A DNA stretch of 64,000 nt, taken from NCBI RefSeq assembly GCF_029080175.1, contig NZ_JARFJC010000049.1. One strand, 5' to 3'. Source of the stretch: Luteipulveratus flavus. GTDB lineage: Bacteria > Actinomycetota > Actinomycetes > Actinomycetales > Dermatophilaceae. The notes beneath the pieces were generated by a model. That model ran no database searches and was not told where the DNA came from. It was given only the letters and a program-made list of their open reading frames with translations. Every line of letters begins with the position of its first letter. Position 1 is the stretch's first letter. Positions 50,734 to 58,512 of this stretch are shown here, piece after piece. Both the position numbers and the translations under genes were made by a program.

Positions 50734-51150
50734 TCAGCCGAGTCCGTGCTCGGCGAGCCACTGGTCCGCGCGGCGCTTCGAGGCGCGCGAGAGCCACGCG
50801 TCCTGGACCACCTCGACCACCTCGTCGCGGCCGAGCTCACCGATCCGGCTGCCGCGCAGCAGCACCGAGGGGTGCCCCTCGAAGTGCGGCGTGGTGAACC
50901 ACGGCGACGACTCGTCCTGGACCAGCGCCGCCTTGTCGTCCGGCGACGGGACCCAGAAGACGATGACGTCGTCGTAGAGCTCGCCGGTCTCCGGGTCGAA
51001 CGCGTCCTTGCGCGGCGTGCGGAAGAAGACGAAGGACCTGCCGCCGACCTGGTAGGCGACCGAGCCGCGGTCCGAGCCGTCGGTCGTCACGTGCGGCATC
51101 GCCGAGGCGGTGTCGTGCACGTCCTGGACGCGGGCGCGGCGGCTGGTCAT
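50734..51150 (-). CDS. MmcQ/YjbR family protein
   Basis: A 138-aa protein of the MmcQ/YjbR fold (CyaY-like double-wing). Conserved parts are SVAYQVGGRSFVFFRTPR at the N-terminus, SPWFTTPHFEGHPSVLLRGSRIGEL and the C-terminal VVQDAWLSRASKRRADQWLAEHG. This family binds DNA in the case of some members, but no general function is known. The ATG overlaps the stop of the Lrp gene as ATGA, so they form an operon. Confidence 0.85.
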   Translation of the reverse strand: MTSRRARVQDVHDTASAMPHVTTDGSDRGSVAYQVGGRSFVFFRTPRKDAFDPETGELYDDVIVFWVPSPDDKAALVQDESSPWFTTPHFEGHPSVLLRGSRIGELGRDEVVEVVQDAWLSRASKRRADQWLAEHGLG

Positions 51151-51662
51151 GGGGCGAGGCTACGACCCGACACGGACGGAGAGCGCTCCACAGCGGCGCC
51201 GACCAGCGCGTTCGTCCGGTGCGCCATCAGCTCGGCGAGAGCGATCACGGTGCTGGTGCGGGTCACCACGCCGGTGCTGACCACGAGGTCGATGACGCGC
51301 TGCAGGTCGGGGTTGTCCCGGGCGACGACGCGGACCATGAGGTCGCCGTCGCCGGTGATCGTGTGCACCTCCAGCACCTCCGGGATGCCCTGCAGGTGGG
51401 ACAGGAGGTCCTCGTGCCCCGCCTGCTGCTGGATCGCCAGCGTGCAGAACGCCGTGACGGGGTACCCCATCGCCGCCGGGTCCAGGGTGGGGGCGAGCGA
51501 GCTGATCACGCCCTGCTGGACGAGCCGGTCGAGGCGGGCCTGCACGGTGCCGCGGGCGACGTCCAGCTCTCGTGACGCACCGAGGACGCCGACCTGCGGC
51601 CGCTCGAGAAGCAGGGCGAGGAGGCGGGCGTCCAGATCGTCCACGGGGGCACGAGGCGACAT
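51147..51662 (-). CDS. Lrp/AsnC family regulator
   Basis: A 171-aa feast/famine regulator. The HTH is VDDLDARLLALLLERPQVGVLGASRELDVARGTVQARLDRLVQQGVI (about residues 7-52). The RAM ligand-binding domain follows, with HTITGDGDLMVRVVARDNPDLQRVIDLVVSTGVVTRT. The ATG at 51662 is 6 nt after TACAGT, indicating a leaderless transcript. The -10 overlaps the palindrome ACTGTACAGT (51669-51678). It is divergent from hppD, and Lrp-type regulators next to hppD commonly respond to aromatic amino acids; regulation of tyrosine catabolism is inferred. Confidence 0.88.
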   Translation of the reverse strand: MSPRAPVDDLDARLLALLLERPQVGVLGASRELDVARGTVQARLDRLVQQGVISSLAPTLDPAAMGYPVTAFCTLAIQQQAGHEDLLSHLQGIPEVLEVHTITGDGDLMVRVVARDNPDLQRVIDLVVSTGVVTRTSTVIALAELMAHRTNALVGAAVERSPSVSGRSLAP

Positions 51663-51668
51663 GGACAC

Positions 51669-51678
51669 ACTGTACAGT
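51669..51678. promoter_or_regulatory. 10-bp palindrome overlapping the -10 of the Lrp gene
   Basis: ACTGTACAGT is a perfect palindrome; its minus-strand half TACAGT is the predicted -10 box of the Lrp-type gene. Autoregulation through this site is plausible. The plus strand of hppD has CACAGT at 51758-51763, 6 nt before its ATG. Confidence 0.45.
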
Positions 51679-51769
51679 CGAGGGCCGCTCGCACCGCGCA
51701 GTCTGCACACGCTGACCAGTGTTCTCGGCGGCAGTTGCCCGACCCGGTGAGGGGCGCCACAGTGGCCCC

Positions 51770-52975
51770 ATGACCGACACCCTGAACCTCACCCCGCAGG
51801 AGCGCGAGGCCGACCTGAACCTCGACCAGCTCAAGCAGCTGGTCGGCCTCGTCGAGTACGACGAGAAGCAGGACCCGTTCCCCGTGACCGGCTGGGACGC
51901 CATCGTCTTCGTGGTCGGCAACGCCACGCAGACCGCGCACTACTACCAGTCCGCGTGGGGCATGGAGCTGGTCGCCTACTCCGGCCCGGAGACCGGCAAC
52001 CGCGACCACAAGTCGTTCGTGCTGAAGTCCGGCTCGATCCGCTTCGTCGTCAACGGCGCCGTGGACCCCGACAGCCCGCTGGTCGAGCACCACCGCACGC
52101 ACGGCGACGGCGTCGTCGACATCGCGCTGGAGGTCCCGGACGTCGACAAGTGCGTCGAGCAGGCCAAGCAGGCCGGCGCCACCGTCGTCCGCGAGGCCGA
52201 GGACATCACCGACGAGCACGGCACGATCCGCATCGCCGCCATCGCCACGTACGGCGAGACCCGCCACACCCTCGTCGACCGCAGCAAGTACGACGGCCCG
52301 TACCTGCCCGGGTACCAGGCGAGCTCGTCGACCATCGTCAAGCGCGAGGGCGAGCCGAAGCGGCTCTTCCAGGCGCTGGACCACATCGTCGGCAACGTCG
52401 AGCTGGGCAAGATGGACGAGTGGGTCGCCTTCTACAACCGGGTCATGGGCTTCGTGAACATGGCCGAGTTCATCGGTGACGACATCGCCACCGACTACTC
52501 CGCGCTGATGAGCAAGGTCGTCGCCAACGGCAACCACCGGGTGAAGTTCCCGCTGAACGAGCCGGCGCCGGCGAAGAAGAAGTCCCAGATCGACGAGTAC
52601 CTGGAGTTCTACCGCGGCGCCGGTGCCCAGCACCTCGCGGTCGCCACGAACGACATCCTCGCCAGCGTCGACGCGCTGCGCGCCAACGGCGTGGAGTTCC
52701 TGGACACCCCGGACTCCTACTACGAGGACGACGAGCTGCGCGCCCGCATCGGCGAGGTGCGGGTGCCGGTCGAGGAGCTGAAGAAGCGCGGCATCCTGGT
52801 CGACCGCGACGAGGACGGCTATCTCCTGCAGATCTTCACCAAGCCGCTCGGTGACCGTCCGACGGTGTTCTTCGAGCTGATCGAGCGGCACGGCTCGCTC
52901 GGCTTCGGCAAGGGCAACTTCAAGGCGCTGTTCGAGGCGATCGAGCGCGAGCAGGACCGCCGCGGCAACCTCTGA
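51770..52975 (+). CDS. hppD: 4-hydroxyphenylpyruvate dioxygenase
   Basis: A 401-aa non-heme iron enzyme converting 4-hydroxyphenylpyruvate to homogentisate in tyrosine degradation. The iron ligands are H205 (QALDHIVGN), H288 (GAQHLAVAT) and E369 (VFFELIERHG). The two vicinal-oxygen-chelate domains are at about 35-180 and 200-380. C-terminal GFGKGNFKALFEAIEREQ is typical of the family. The ATG follows CACAGT by 6 nt, suggesting a leaderless start. Homogentisate dioxygenase is not encoded in the window. A terminator follows. Confidence 0.96.
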   Translation: MTDTLNLTPQEREADLNLDQLKQLVGLVEYDEKQDPFPVTGWDAIVFVVGNATQTAHYYQSAWGMELVAYSGPETGNRDHKSFVLKSGSIRFVVNGAVDPDSPLVEHHRTHGDGVVDIALEVPDVDKCVEQAKQAGATVVREAEDITDEHGTIRIAAIATYGETRHTLVDRSKYDGPYLPGYQASSSTIVKREGEPKRLFQALDHIVGNVELGKMDEWVAFYNRVMGFVNMAEFIGDDIATDYSALMSKVVANGNHRVKFPLNEPAPAKKKSQIDEYLEFYRGAGAQHLAVATNDILASVDALRANGVEFLDTPDSYYEDDELRARIGEVRVPVEELKKRGILVDRDEDGYLLQIFTKPLGDRPTVFFELIERHGSLGFGKGNFKALFEAIEREQDRRGNL

Positions 52976-52990
52976 GCAACCCGCACAGGT

Positions 52991-53034
52991 CGTGAGGGGC
53001 CGGTCGACACCACGGTGGCGGCCGGCCCCTCGCG
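52991..53034 (+). terminator. hairpin terminator after hppD
   Basis: CGTGAGGGGCCGG (52991-53003) pairs with CCGGCCCCTCGCG (53022-53034) over 13 bp including one T-G pair. Confidence 0.75.
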
Positions 53035-53161
53035 CCGTCGAGGATCGGATCGCGTCGGGGCGGTGTACCCCACCGGGTAGGGGGTATCTAGGCTTCGCGG
53101 CAACGTGACGTCGCCCGGGTACCCGAGGGGGCGACGCCCTCGTTCAGGAGGAGGATCCAGC

Positions 53162-53542
53162 TTGCCAACCGAGGACGCGGTGGGGCGCCTGCTCCGCTCA
53201 CCTGCCTTCACCCGGTCGCGACGAGCGGCGCTGGTGCTCCAGGACGACCCGGTCGCCCTCGCCGAGCTGCTCGACCTCGTCCGCCTGCAGCAGATCGACG
53301 ACGGCGCCCGCCTGAGCGACGCGGCACCGTTGGTGCGCTCGGCCGTGAGCTGGTTGGAGGCGGCGGTCGAGGAGGGTGACCTCGGTCGCCAGGGCCATCT
53401 GGCCCGCCGCAGGCTGGTGATCGCCGCCCTGCACTACGTGGTCAGCGTCACCGACGTCATCCCCGACAACGCCCCCGGTGGCACGGTGGACGACGTCCTC
53501 GTCGTACGGACGGTGCTCGGCGGGGTGCTCAGCGACGCCTGA
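53162..53542 (+). CDS. small DUF1232-like protein, unknown function
   Basis: A 126-aa protein. The C-terminal segment YVVSVTDVIPDNAPGGTVDDVLVVRTVLGG matches the DUF1232 pattern (Y-x-x-S-x-x-D-x-I-P-D ... D-D), usually a short membrane-associated helix pair; the helices here are only weakly hydrophobic. The TTG at 53162 is taken because AGGAGGAGG stands 8 nt before it, an exceptionally strong RBS, and nothing better is in frame. It converges with the STAS gene 15 bp away. Confidence 0.68.
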   Translation: MPTEDAVGRLLRSPAFTRSRRAALVLQDDPVALAELLDLVRLQQIDDGARLSDAAPLVRSAVSWLEAAVEEGDLGRQGHLARRRLVIAALHYVVSVTDVIPDNAPGGTVDDVLVVRTVLGGVLSDA

Positions 53543-53557
53543 CCGGCGTGACCGTCG

Positions 53558-53935
53558 TCAGTCGCGGGTCGCCGTGGTGACGTCGTCGGAGATCTCGAAG
53601 ACCTCGGTCAGCCTGGTCAGCTCGAAGACCTTGCGGACGGGGGACGGAGGCACGACCAGGCGCAGCCGGCCGCTGCCCGCCGCCACGCTGCGGTGCACGC
53701 CGATGAGCGCGCCGATGCCGCTGGAGTCGATGAAGGTCGTCCCGGTGAAGTCGACCACGACGCGGAAGCCGGGCTCGGCCGTCACCTGCGTCAGAGCCTG
53801 CTGCAGGTCCGGGGCCGTGGCCATGTCGACCTCGCCCCGCACCGAGACCACGGTGTGGTCGTTGACGCTGCCGATGACCACGGTGGGCCCTTCCGCCGAG
53901 GTGGTGGTTGCTCCGGTGAGGTGTGCGTCAGACAT
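53558..53935 (-). CDS. STAS-domain anti-sigma factor antagonist (downstream of the hybrid kinase)
   Basis: A 125-aa STAS protein. The phosphorylatable serine region is FTGTTFIDSSGIGALIG, with two adjacent serines; the first strand pair is VVIGSVNDHTVVSVRGEVDMATAPDLQQAL. It is the classical SpoIIAA/RsbV fold and would bind the ATPase domain of an anti-sigma kinase when dephosphorylated. The ATG at 53935 overlaps the end of the hybrid protein gene by 8 nt and has GGGAGG 6 nt upstream, so it is translated with it. The neighbour supplies both phosphatase and kinase-type domains. Confidence 0.87.
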   Translation of the reverse strand: MSDAHLTGATTTSAEGPTVVIGSVNDHTVVSVRGEVDMATAPDLQQALTQVTAEPGFRVVVDFTGTTFIDSSGIGALIGVHRSVAAGSGRLRLVVPPSPVRKVFELTRLTEVFEISDDVTTATRD

Positions 53936-56900
53936 ACGCACCCTCCCGCTGTCGCTCGCGGGCGTTCAGCAGGCACCACACGACCTTGCCCGTCCCGTGG
54001 GAGTAGCAGCCCCACCGGCTGGAGATCGCCGAGACCAGGGTGAGTCCGCGGCCGCCGCTGCCGTCCGGGTGGGGCTCCTGCGCCACCGGCTGAGTCGGAG
54101 CGCCGTCGCGCACCATCAGCGACACGTGGTCGGCGTCGGCGCGGTGCACGGTCAGCTCGACCGGACCGGTCCCGTGACGCACCGCGTTGCTGGCCAGCTC
54201 GCTGACCACCAGGGCCGCGTCGGCCAGGACGTCCTCGGGGACGTGCTCGGCCGCGAGGACCTCGCGGACGAGCTGTCGGGCGATGCGGGGTGCTGATGCG
54301 TCCATGGGTAACGGTGCGTGCACGAGATCTCGCTCTCCGTGGTGGTCGGCGGCGACGGCCCGGTCGTTGCTCGTCATGGTAGGAGACGCGCCGTCGGTCG
54401 TCGGCGTCGCGTCGGCGGGCTCCGACCGGAGCCCGGTGTCCGCGGGAGGTTCGTCCGCCGTCGGCTCCCGGCGCCGGACGGGCTGCGCCGCGAGGACGGC
54501 CACGTCGTCGCCGTGGTCCTCCTGCAGCAAGGTGCTGGCGAGGTGCTGGGCCAGACCGTGGACGCCCCCGCGCCACGCGGAGCCGGCCTCGGACAGGGCT
54601 GCGAGCCCGACGTCCAGGTCGCTGTCGCGGTGCTCGACCAGGCCGTCGGTGTAGAGGACCAGCGAGTCACCGTCGCGCAGGTCGGCGGTGTCCTGCCCGT
54701 ACCCGGCGCGACCGACCCCGAGCGGCGGACCACCCTCGTTGACCTGCAGGAGGTCCGTGGTCCCGTCCGCCGCGATGCGCAGCGGCGGCAGGTGGCCCGC
54801 GTTGGCGATGGTGACGGTCCCGTCCGCGGGTGCGTAGACCGCGTAGACGCAGGTGACCATCTGCGGCTTGTCCAGCCCGCGCACGATGTCGTCGAGGTGG
54901 TCCATCAGCCGGTGCGGTGGCACGTCCAGCCGCGCGTACGCCCGGATGGCCGAGCGCAGCTGTCCCATGACGGCGGCCGCGGACACGCCCCGACCCATGA
55001 CGTCACCGATGACCAGGGCGACGCGGTCGTCGTCCAGCTCCAGGACGTCGTACCAGTCGCCGCCGACCTGCGTGCCCTCGACGCCGGGCTGGTAGAACGA
55101 CGCGAGCTCGACGCCGGCGACCTGCTGGGGGATGTGGGGGAGCAGGCTGGCCTGCAGCTCGCTGGCGATCGCGTGCTCGCGCGCGGCGGCCTCCTGCGCG
55201 GCCCGCGCGGCCGTCAGCGCCCGTTCGGCCGACACCTGCTCGGTGATGTCCTGGACGGAGCCGACGACGGTGGCGTGCCGGTCCTGGTCGGCCGGGGCGA
55301 ACTCCGCCCGGGCGCGCAGCAGCCGCTCCTCGCCGTCCGGGCGGACGACCCGGGTCACGTACGCGACGGTCTCGCCCGCCTCGGCACGACGCAGCGCAGC
55401 GACGACCTCGCTGCGGTCGTCCGGGTGGATCAGGCCCTCGACCAGCTCGGTGATGCTGCTGGACTCCAGCGCCTGCCTGGTGAGCCCGACCAGGTGCAGG
55501 GCCTCGTCGGTGACGATCACCCGACCGGTCTCGAGGTCCACCTCCCAGGAGCCCAGCTGCGCCAGGCGCTGCGCCTCCTCGAGCATCCGGTGGCTGCGCT
55601 CGAGCGCCAGCCGGGTCCGCCGGGCCCGGTCCAGCTCCAGGTTCGCGCGGACGCGCGCCCGCAGCTCTCGCGCGGTGAACGGCTTCATGAGGTAGTCGTC
55701 GGCGCCCGCCTCCAGGCCCTCGATGGCGCCGTCCTCGCCGGCCCGCGCGGAGACGAGCACCACGGGGACACCGGTCATGGCCGGGTCCGCGTGCAGCTCG
55801 CGCATCAGCCCGACGCCGTCGAGGTGGGGCATCATCACGTCCGACAGCACGAGGTCGGGGCGTCGCCGGCGAGCCCGCTCCAGCGCCTCCATCCCGTCCG
55901 CGGCGACGTCGACCTCGTAGTCCGGGGACAGCAGGTGGACGAGGTACTCCCGCATGTCGGGGTTGTCGTCGACCACGAGCAGCCGCGGCCCGCCGCCGCT
56001 GTCGGTAGACGTACGGGGTGCGTCCGTCTGGGTGGGTCGCCCGCCGCCGACCCACTGCCGGGTCTCCTCGACGTACGGTGCCGCGTGCCGGGCCACACTC
56101 GTCCCGGTGGCCTGCTCGACCGCGTGCGGCAGGTGCTCGGTGCCGAACGGGACGCGGACCGTGAAGGTGCTGCCGAGCCCCGGCTCGCTGTGCACGGCGA
56201 CGGAGCCGCCGTGCAGCGCGACGATGTCGGCGACGAGGGCCAGGCCGACGCCGCTGCCCTCGTGGCTGCGGGAGCGGGCGCCGATGACCCGGTGGAAGCG
56301 CTTGAACAGATCCGCCTGGTCCTCCACGGCGATGCCCGTGCCGGTGTCGCTCACCTCCAGCTGGGCCATGCCCTCGACCTCGGTGAGGCTGATGGTCACC
56401 GTGCCGCCGAAGGTGAACTTGAGCGCGTTGGACAGCAGGTTGAGCACCAGCTTGGACCACAGGTCCGCGTCGACGTAGACGTCGAGCTCCAGCGGCTCGC
56501 AGCGGACCACGAAGTCCAGTCCGGCGCGGGTCATCGCGGCGTCGAACTGCTCGGCCAGCTCGCGGGTCAGGGAGGACAGCGGAGTCCGCGCGAAGGTGTG
56601 GGTGGAGCCCTCGGAGTGCATCCGGGTGAAGTCGAGCAGGGTGTTGACCAGCTTCAGCAGCCGGACGGCGTTGCGGGACACCAGCTCGACCCGGCCCCGT
56701 TGCGCAGCCGGCAGCGGGTGCTCGATGTCCGCGAGCGCGTCCTGCGCGGGCCCCAGCAGCAGGGTGAGCGGCGTGCGCAGCTCGTGGCTGACGTTGGTGA
56801 AGAACGTCGTCTTCGCCTGGTCGAGGTGCTCGAGCTCGGCCGCTCGCTCGGCCGCCGTCTCGTGGACGACCGCGCGGGCGAGGGCTCCGGTGACGTGGCC

Positions 56901-57839
56901 GGCGACCAGGCCGACGAAGTCGCGGTAGGCGGTGTCGAACGGCCGGTAGCGGTTGAGGCCGAGGATCAGCAGGCCGAGCGGTCGATCCCCCGGGCCGGTC
57001 GAGAGCGGCAGGGCGTACGCGGCCAGCGGCGCCTCCGACCATGCTCCCCCGGGCAGCGGCACGGGGAGGGCGTCGAGGTCCGGCACCAGCCGGGACTCCC
57101 CGGCCAGCAGCGCCTCGACGGGCCAGGGGCTGCCGGCGCCGGGTGTGAGGAACGGGGGAGCGGCGGGGTGGGGGCCGTCGAAGCCGGTCGACGCCGCGAG
57201 CCGCAACGAGTCGTCAGCCGCGTCCTCGTCGGCGAGGTACAGCAGGGTGAAGGGGAGGGCGCGCGACGACCGGCCGAGGGAGTCGGACAGGGCCTCCAGC
57301 GTGTCCGCGACGGTCAGTGCCTCGGCGGTACTGGTGGCCAGGTCGCTCAGCGCCTCGAGCCGACGCTGGCCGACGACCTCGTGCGTGACCTCGGCGACGA
57401 CGCACAGCAGGCCCACCACAGCGCCGTCGTCGTCGTCGAGCGGGCTGTAGGAGAAGGTGTGGTAGGTCTCCTCGACGTATCCGCTGCGCTCCAGGAAGAG
57501 CTGCAGCCGCTCGTCCCAGGACGCCTCGCCGGTGGTCATCACCTGGCTGATGCGGGGCTCGACCTCCTCCAGCACCTCCGCCCAGACCTCGGCGAACGGC
57601 CGTCCGAGCGCCCACGGGTACTTCGTCCCCAGGGTGTCCCGGCGGTAGGCGTCGTTGCAGAAGAAGATCAGGTCCGGGCCCCAGGCCATCCACATGGAGA
57701 ACTTGGAGGCCAGCATCGTGCGGACGGCCGTCTTGAGGCTCTGCGGCCAGTGCTCGGGGTCGCCGAGGCCGGTCGCCTCCCAGTCGACCTCGGACAGGAC
57801 GCGCCCGAGGTCACCCGCGTTGCGGAAGGACTTGTGCAC
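53928..57839 (-). CDS. hybrid histidine kinase-receiver-PP2C phosphatase-anti-sigma ATPase
   Basis: A 1303-aa multidomain signalling protein. In order: PAS-like (about 35-155), GAF (about 160-325), histidine kinase with phosphoacceptor H352 in SHELRTP, N-box NLLSNALKF (467-475) and G-box DTGTGI (498-503), receiver domain with D624, D625, phosphoacceptor D667 and K719, a second PAS (about 762-870), a PP2C/SpoIIE phosphatase (about 895-1118) with metal-binding GGDWYD (926-931), GDVMGRG (945-951) and DHGDDVAV (1108-1115), and a C-terminal HATPase_c_2 domain (about 1175-1295) with SELASNAVRHG (E1214, N1218), the SpoIIAB/RsbW type. It is flanked by two STAS genes. No membrane segment is visible. 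No sigma factor is in the window. Confidence 0.9.
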   Translation of the reverse strand: MHKSFRNAGDLGRVLSEVDWEATGLGDPEHWPQSLKTAVRTMLASKFSMWMAWGPDLIFFCNDAYRRDTLGTKYPWALGRPFAEVWAEVLEEVEPRISQVMTTGEASWDERLQLFLERSGYVEETYHTFSYSPLDDDDGAVVGLLCVVAEVTHEVVGQRRLEALSDLATSTAEALTVADTLEALSDSLGRSSRALPFTLLYLADEDAADDSLRLAASTGFDGPHPAAPPFLTPGAGSPWPVEALLAGESRLVPDLDALPVPLPGGAWSEAPLAAYALPLSTGPGDRPLGLLILGLNRYRPFDTAYRDFVGLVAGHVTGALARAVVHETAAERAAELEHLDQAKTTFFTNVSHELRTPLTLLLGPAQDALADIEHPLPAAQRGRVELVSRNAVRLLKLVNTLLDFTRMHSEGSTHTFARTPLSSLTRELAEQFDAAMTRAGLDFVVRCEPLELDVYVDADLWSKLVLNLLSNALKFTFGGTVTISLTEVEGMAQLEVSDTGTGIAVEDQADLFKRFHRVIGARSRSHEGSGVGLALVADIVALHGGSVAVHSEPGLGSTFTVRVPFGTEHLPHAVEQATGTSVARHAAPYVEETRQWVGGGRPTQTDAPRTSTDSGGGPRLLVVDDNPDMREYLVHLLSPDYEVDVAADGMEALERARRRRPDLVLSDVMMPHLDGVGLMRELHADPAMTGVPVVLVSARAGEDGAIEGLEAGADDYLMKPFTARELRARVRANLELDRARRTRLALERSHRMLEEAQRLAQLGSWEVDLETGRVIVTDEALHLVGLTRQALESSSITELVEGLIHPDDRSEVVAALRRAEAGETVAYVTRVVRPDGEERLLRARAEFAPADQDRHATVVGSVQDITEQVSAERALTAARAAQEAAAREHAIASELQASLLPHIPQQVAGVELASFYQPGVEGTQVGGDWYDVLELDDDRVALVIGDVMGRGVSAAAVMGQLRSAIRAYARLDVPPHRLMDHLDDIVRGLDKPQMVTCVYAVYAPADGTVTIANAGHLPPLRIAADGTTDLLQVNEGGPPLGVGRAGYGQDTADLRDGDSLVLYTDGLVEHRDSDLDVGLAALSEAGSAWRGGVHGLAQHLASTLLQEDHGDDVAVLAAQPVRRREPTADEPPADTGLRSEPADATPTTDGASPTMTSNDRAVAADHHGERDLVHAPLPMDASAPRIARQLVREVLAAEHVPEDVLADAALVVSELASNAVRHGTGPVELTVHRADADHVSLMVRDGAPTQPVAQEPHPDGSGGRGLTLVSAISSRWGCYSHGTGKVVWCLLNARERQREGAYV

Positions 57840-57864
57840 GGTGGCTACCGGCCGACGGCCGGGT

Positions 57865-58248
57865 TCAGCCCGCGGCGCCGGAGACGGCGCCGTCCAGCTG
57901 GGGCGCGGTCAGCCGTGCGAGCGCCTCGTCCACGGTGCTGTGGAAGACGAACACGGTCTTCAGACCGGTGATCCGCATGACGCGCATCAGCGGCTCGGAC
58001 ACCGCGACGAGCTGGAGCCCACCGCCGACGGTCTCGAGCTGCTTGTGCCGACCGACCAGGACACCGAGGCCGACCGAGTCCATGAAGGGCACACCGCCCA
58101 GGTCCAGCACCAGCCGGCGGGCGCCGGAGTCGATCGCCTCGTTGAGGGCGTCACGCAGCATCGGCGCGGTGTACATGTCGACCTCGCCGCGCGCCGACAC
58201 CACGGTGGTGCCGTCGAGCACGTCTTTGCGGCTGATGGACAGATCCAC
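57865..58248 (-). CDS. STAS-domain anti-sigma factor antagonist (upstream of the hybrid kinase)
   Basis: A 127-aa STAS protein. The key region is LDLGGVPFMDSVGLGVLVG, where Ser in MDS is the likely phosphorylation site. Start MDLSISRKDVLDGTTVVSARGEVDMYTAPML is family-typical. It lies 25 bp before the hybrid gene on the same strand and probably is the first gene of the operon STAS - hybrid - STAS. It differs from the downstream paralogue (D-S-V-G in place of D-S-S-G), so the two may have different partners. Confidence 0.87.
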   Translation of the reverse strand: MDLSISRKDVLDGTTVVSARGEVDMYTAPMLRDALNEAIDSGARRLVLDLGGVPFMDSVGLGVLVGRHKQLETVGGGLQLVAVSEPLMRVMRITGLKTVFVFHSTVDEALARLTAPQLDGAVSGAAG

Positions 58249-58448
58249 GGACTACCACCTTCACAGAGAGCCGCTCGGCCTATGGGGGTTGGCAGGGGCA
58301 GCCGCGTGAGACTACCGGGCGCCAGGACCGAGCACCAGTTCACCGCGCCGAGCCGACACCTGTCGGGTGGACCCAGGGCCGCGCCGTTTGCGTCGCGTCC
58401 ACGGTGATGGAACGGTGCTGAACCGTGACCCACGGGCTAATGTGTCCG

Positions 58449-58460
58449 ATTGTCGACAAT
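58449..58460. promoter_or_regulatory. palindrome, predicted GntR/FCD-type operator
   Basis: ATTGTCGACAAT is a perfect 12-bp palindrome matching the TNGTNNACNA form of FadR/FCD-subfamily operators. It lies 53 bp before the transporter start, in the 264-bp gap to the STAS gene. The window contains one FCD regulator (62430-63095). Confidence 0.5.
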
Positions 58461-58512
58461 GATTGATCTCAGACGTAGCTCATGACCGCCCCCTCAGGAC
58501 GGAGAGATGCCC

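Noticed and set aside
54318..57971. 1217-codon open frame antisense to the hybrid kinase gene
   Set aside because: Same artefact of GC-skewed third positions; the minus-strand protein shows all expected catalytic motifs.
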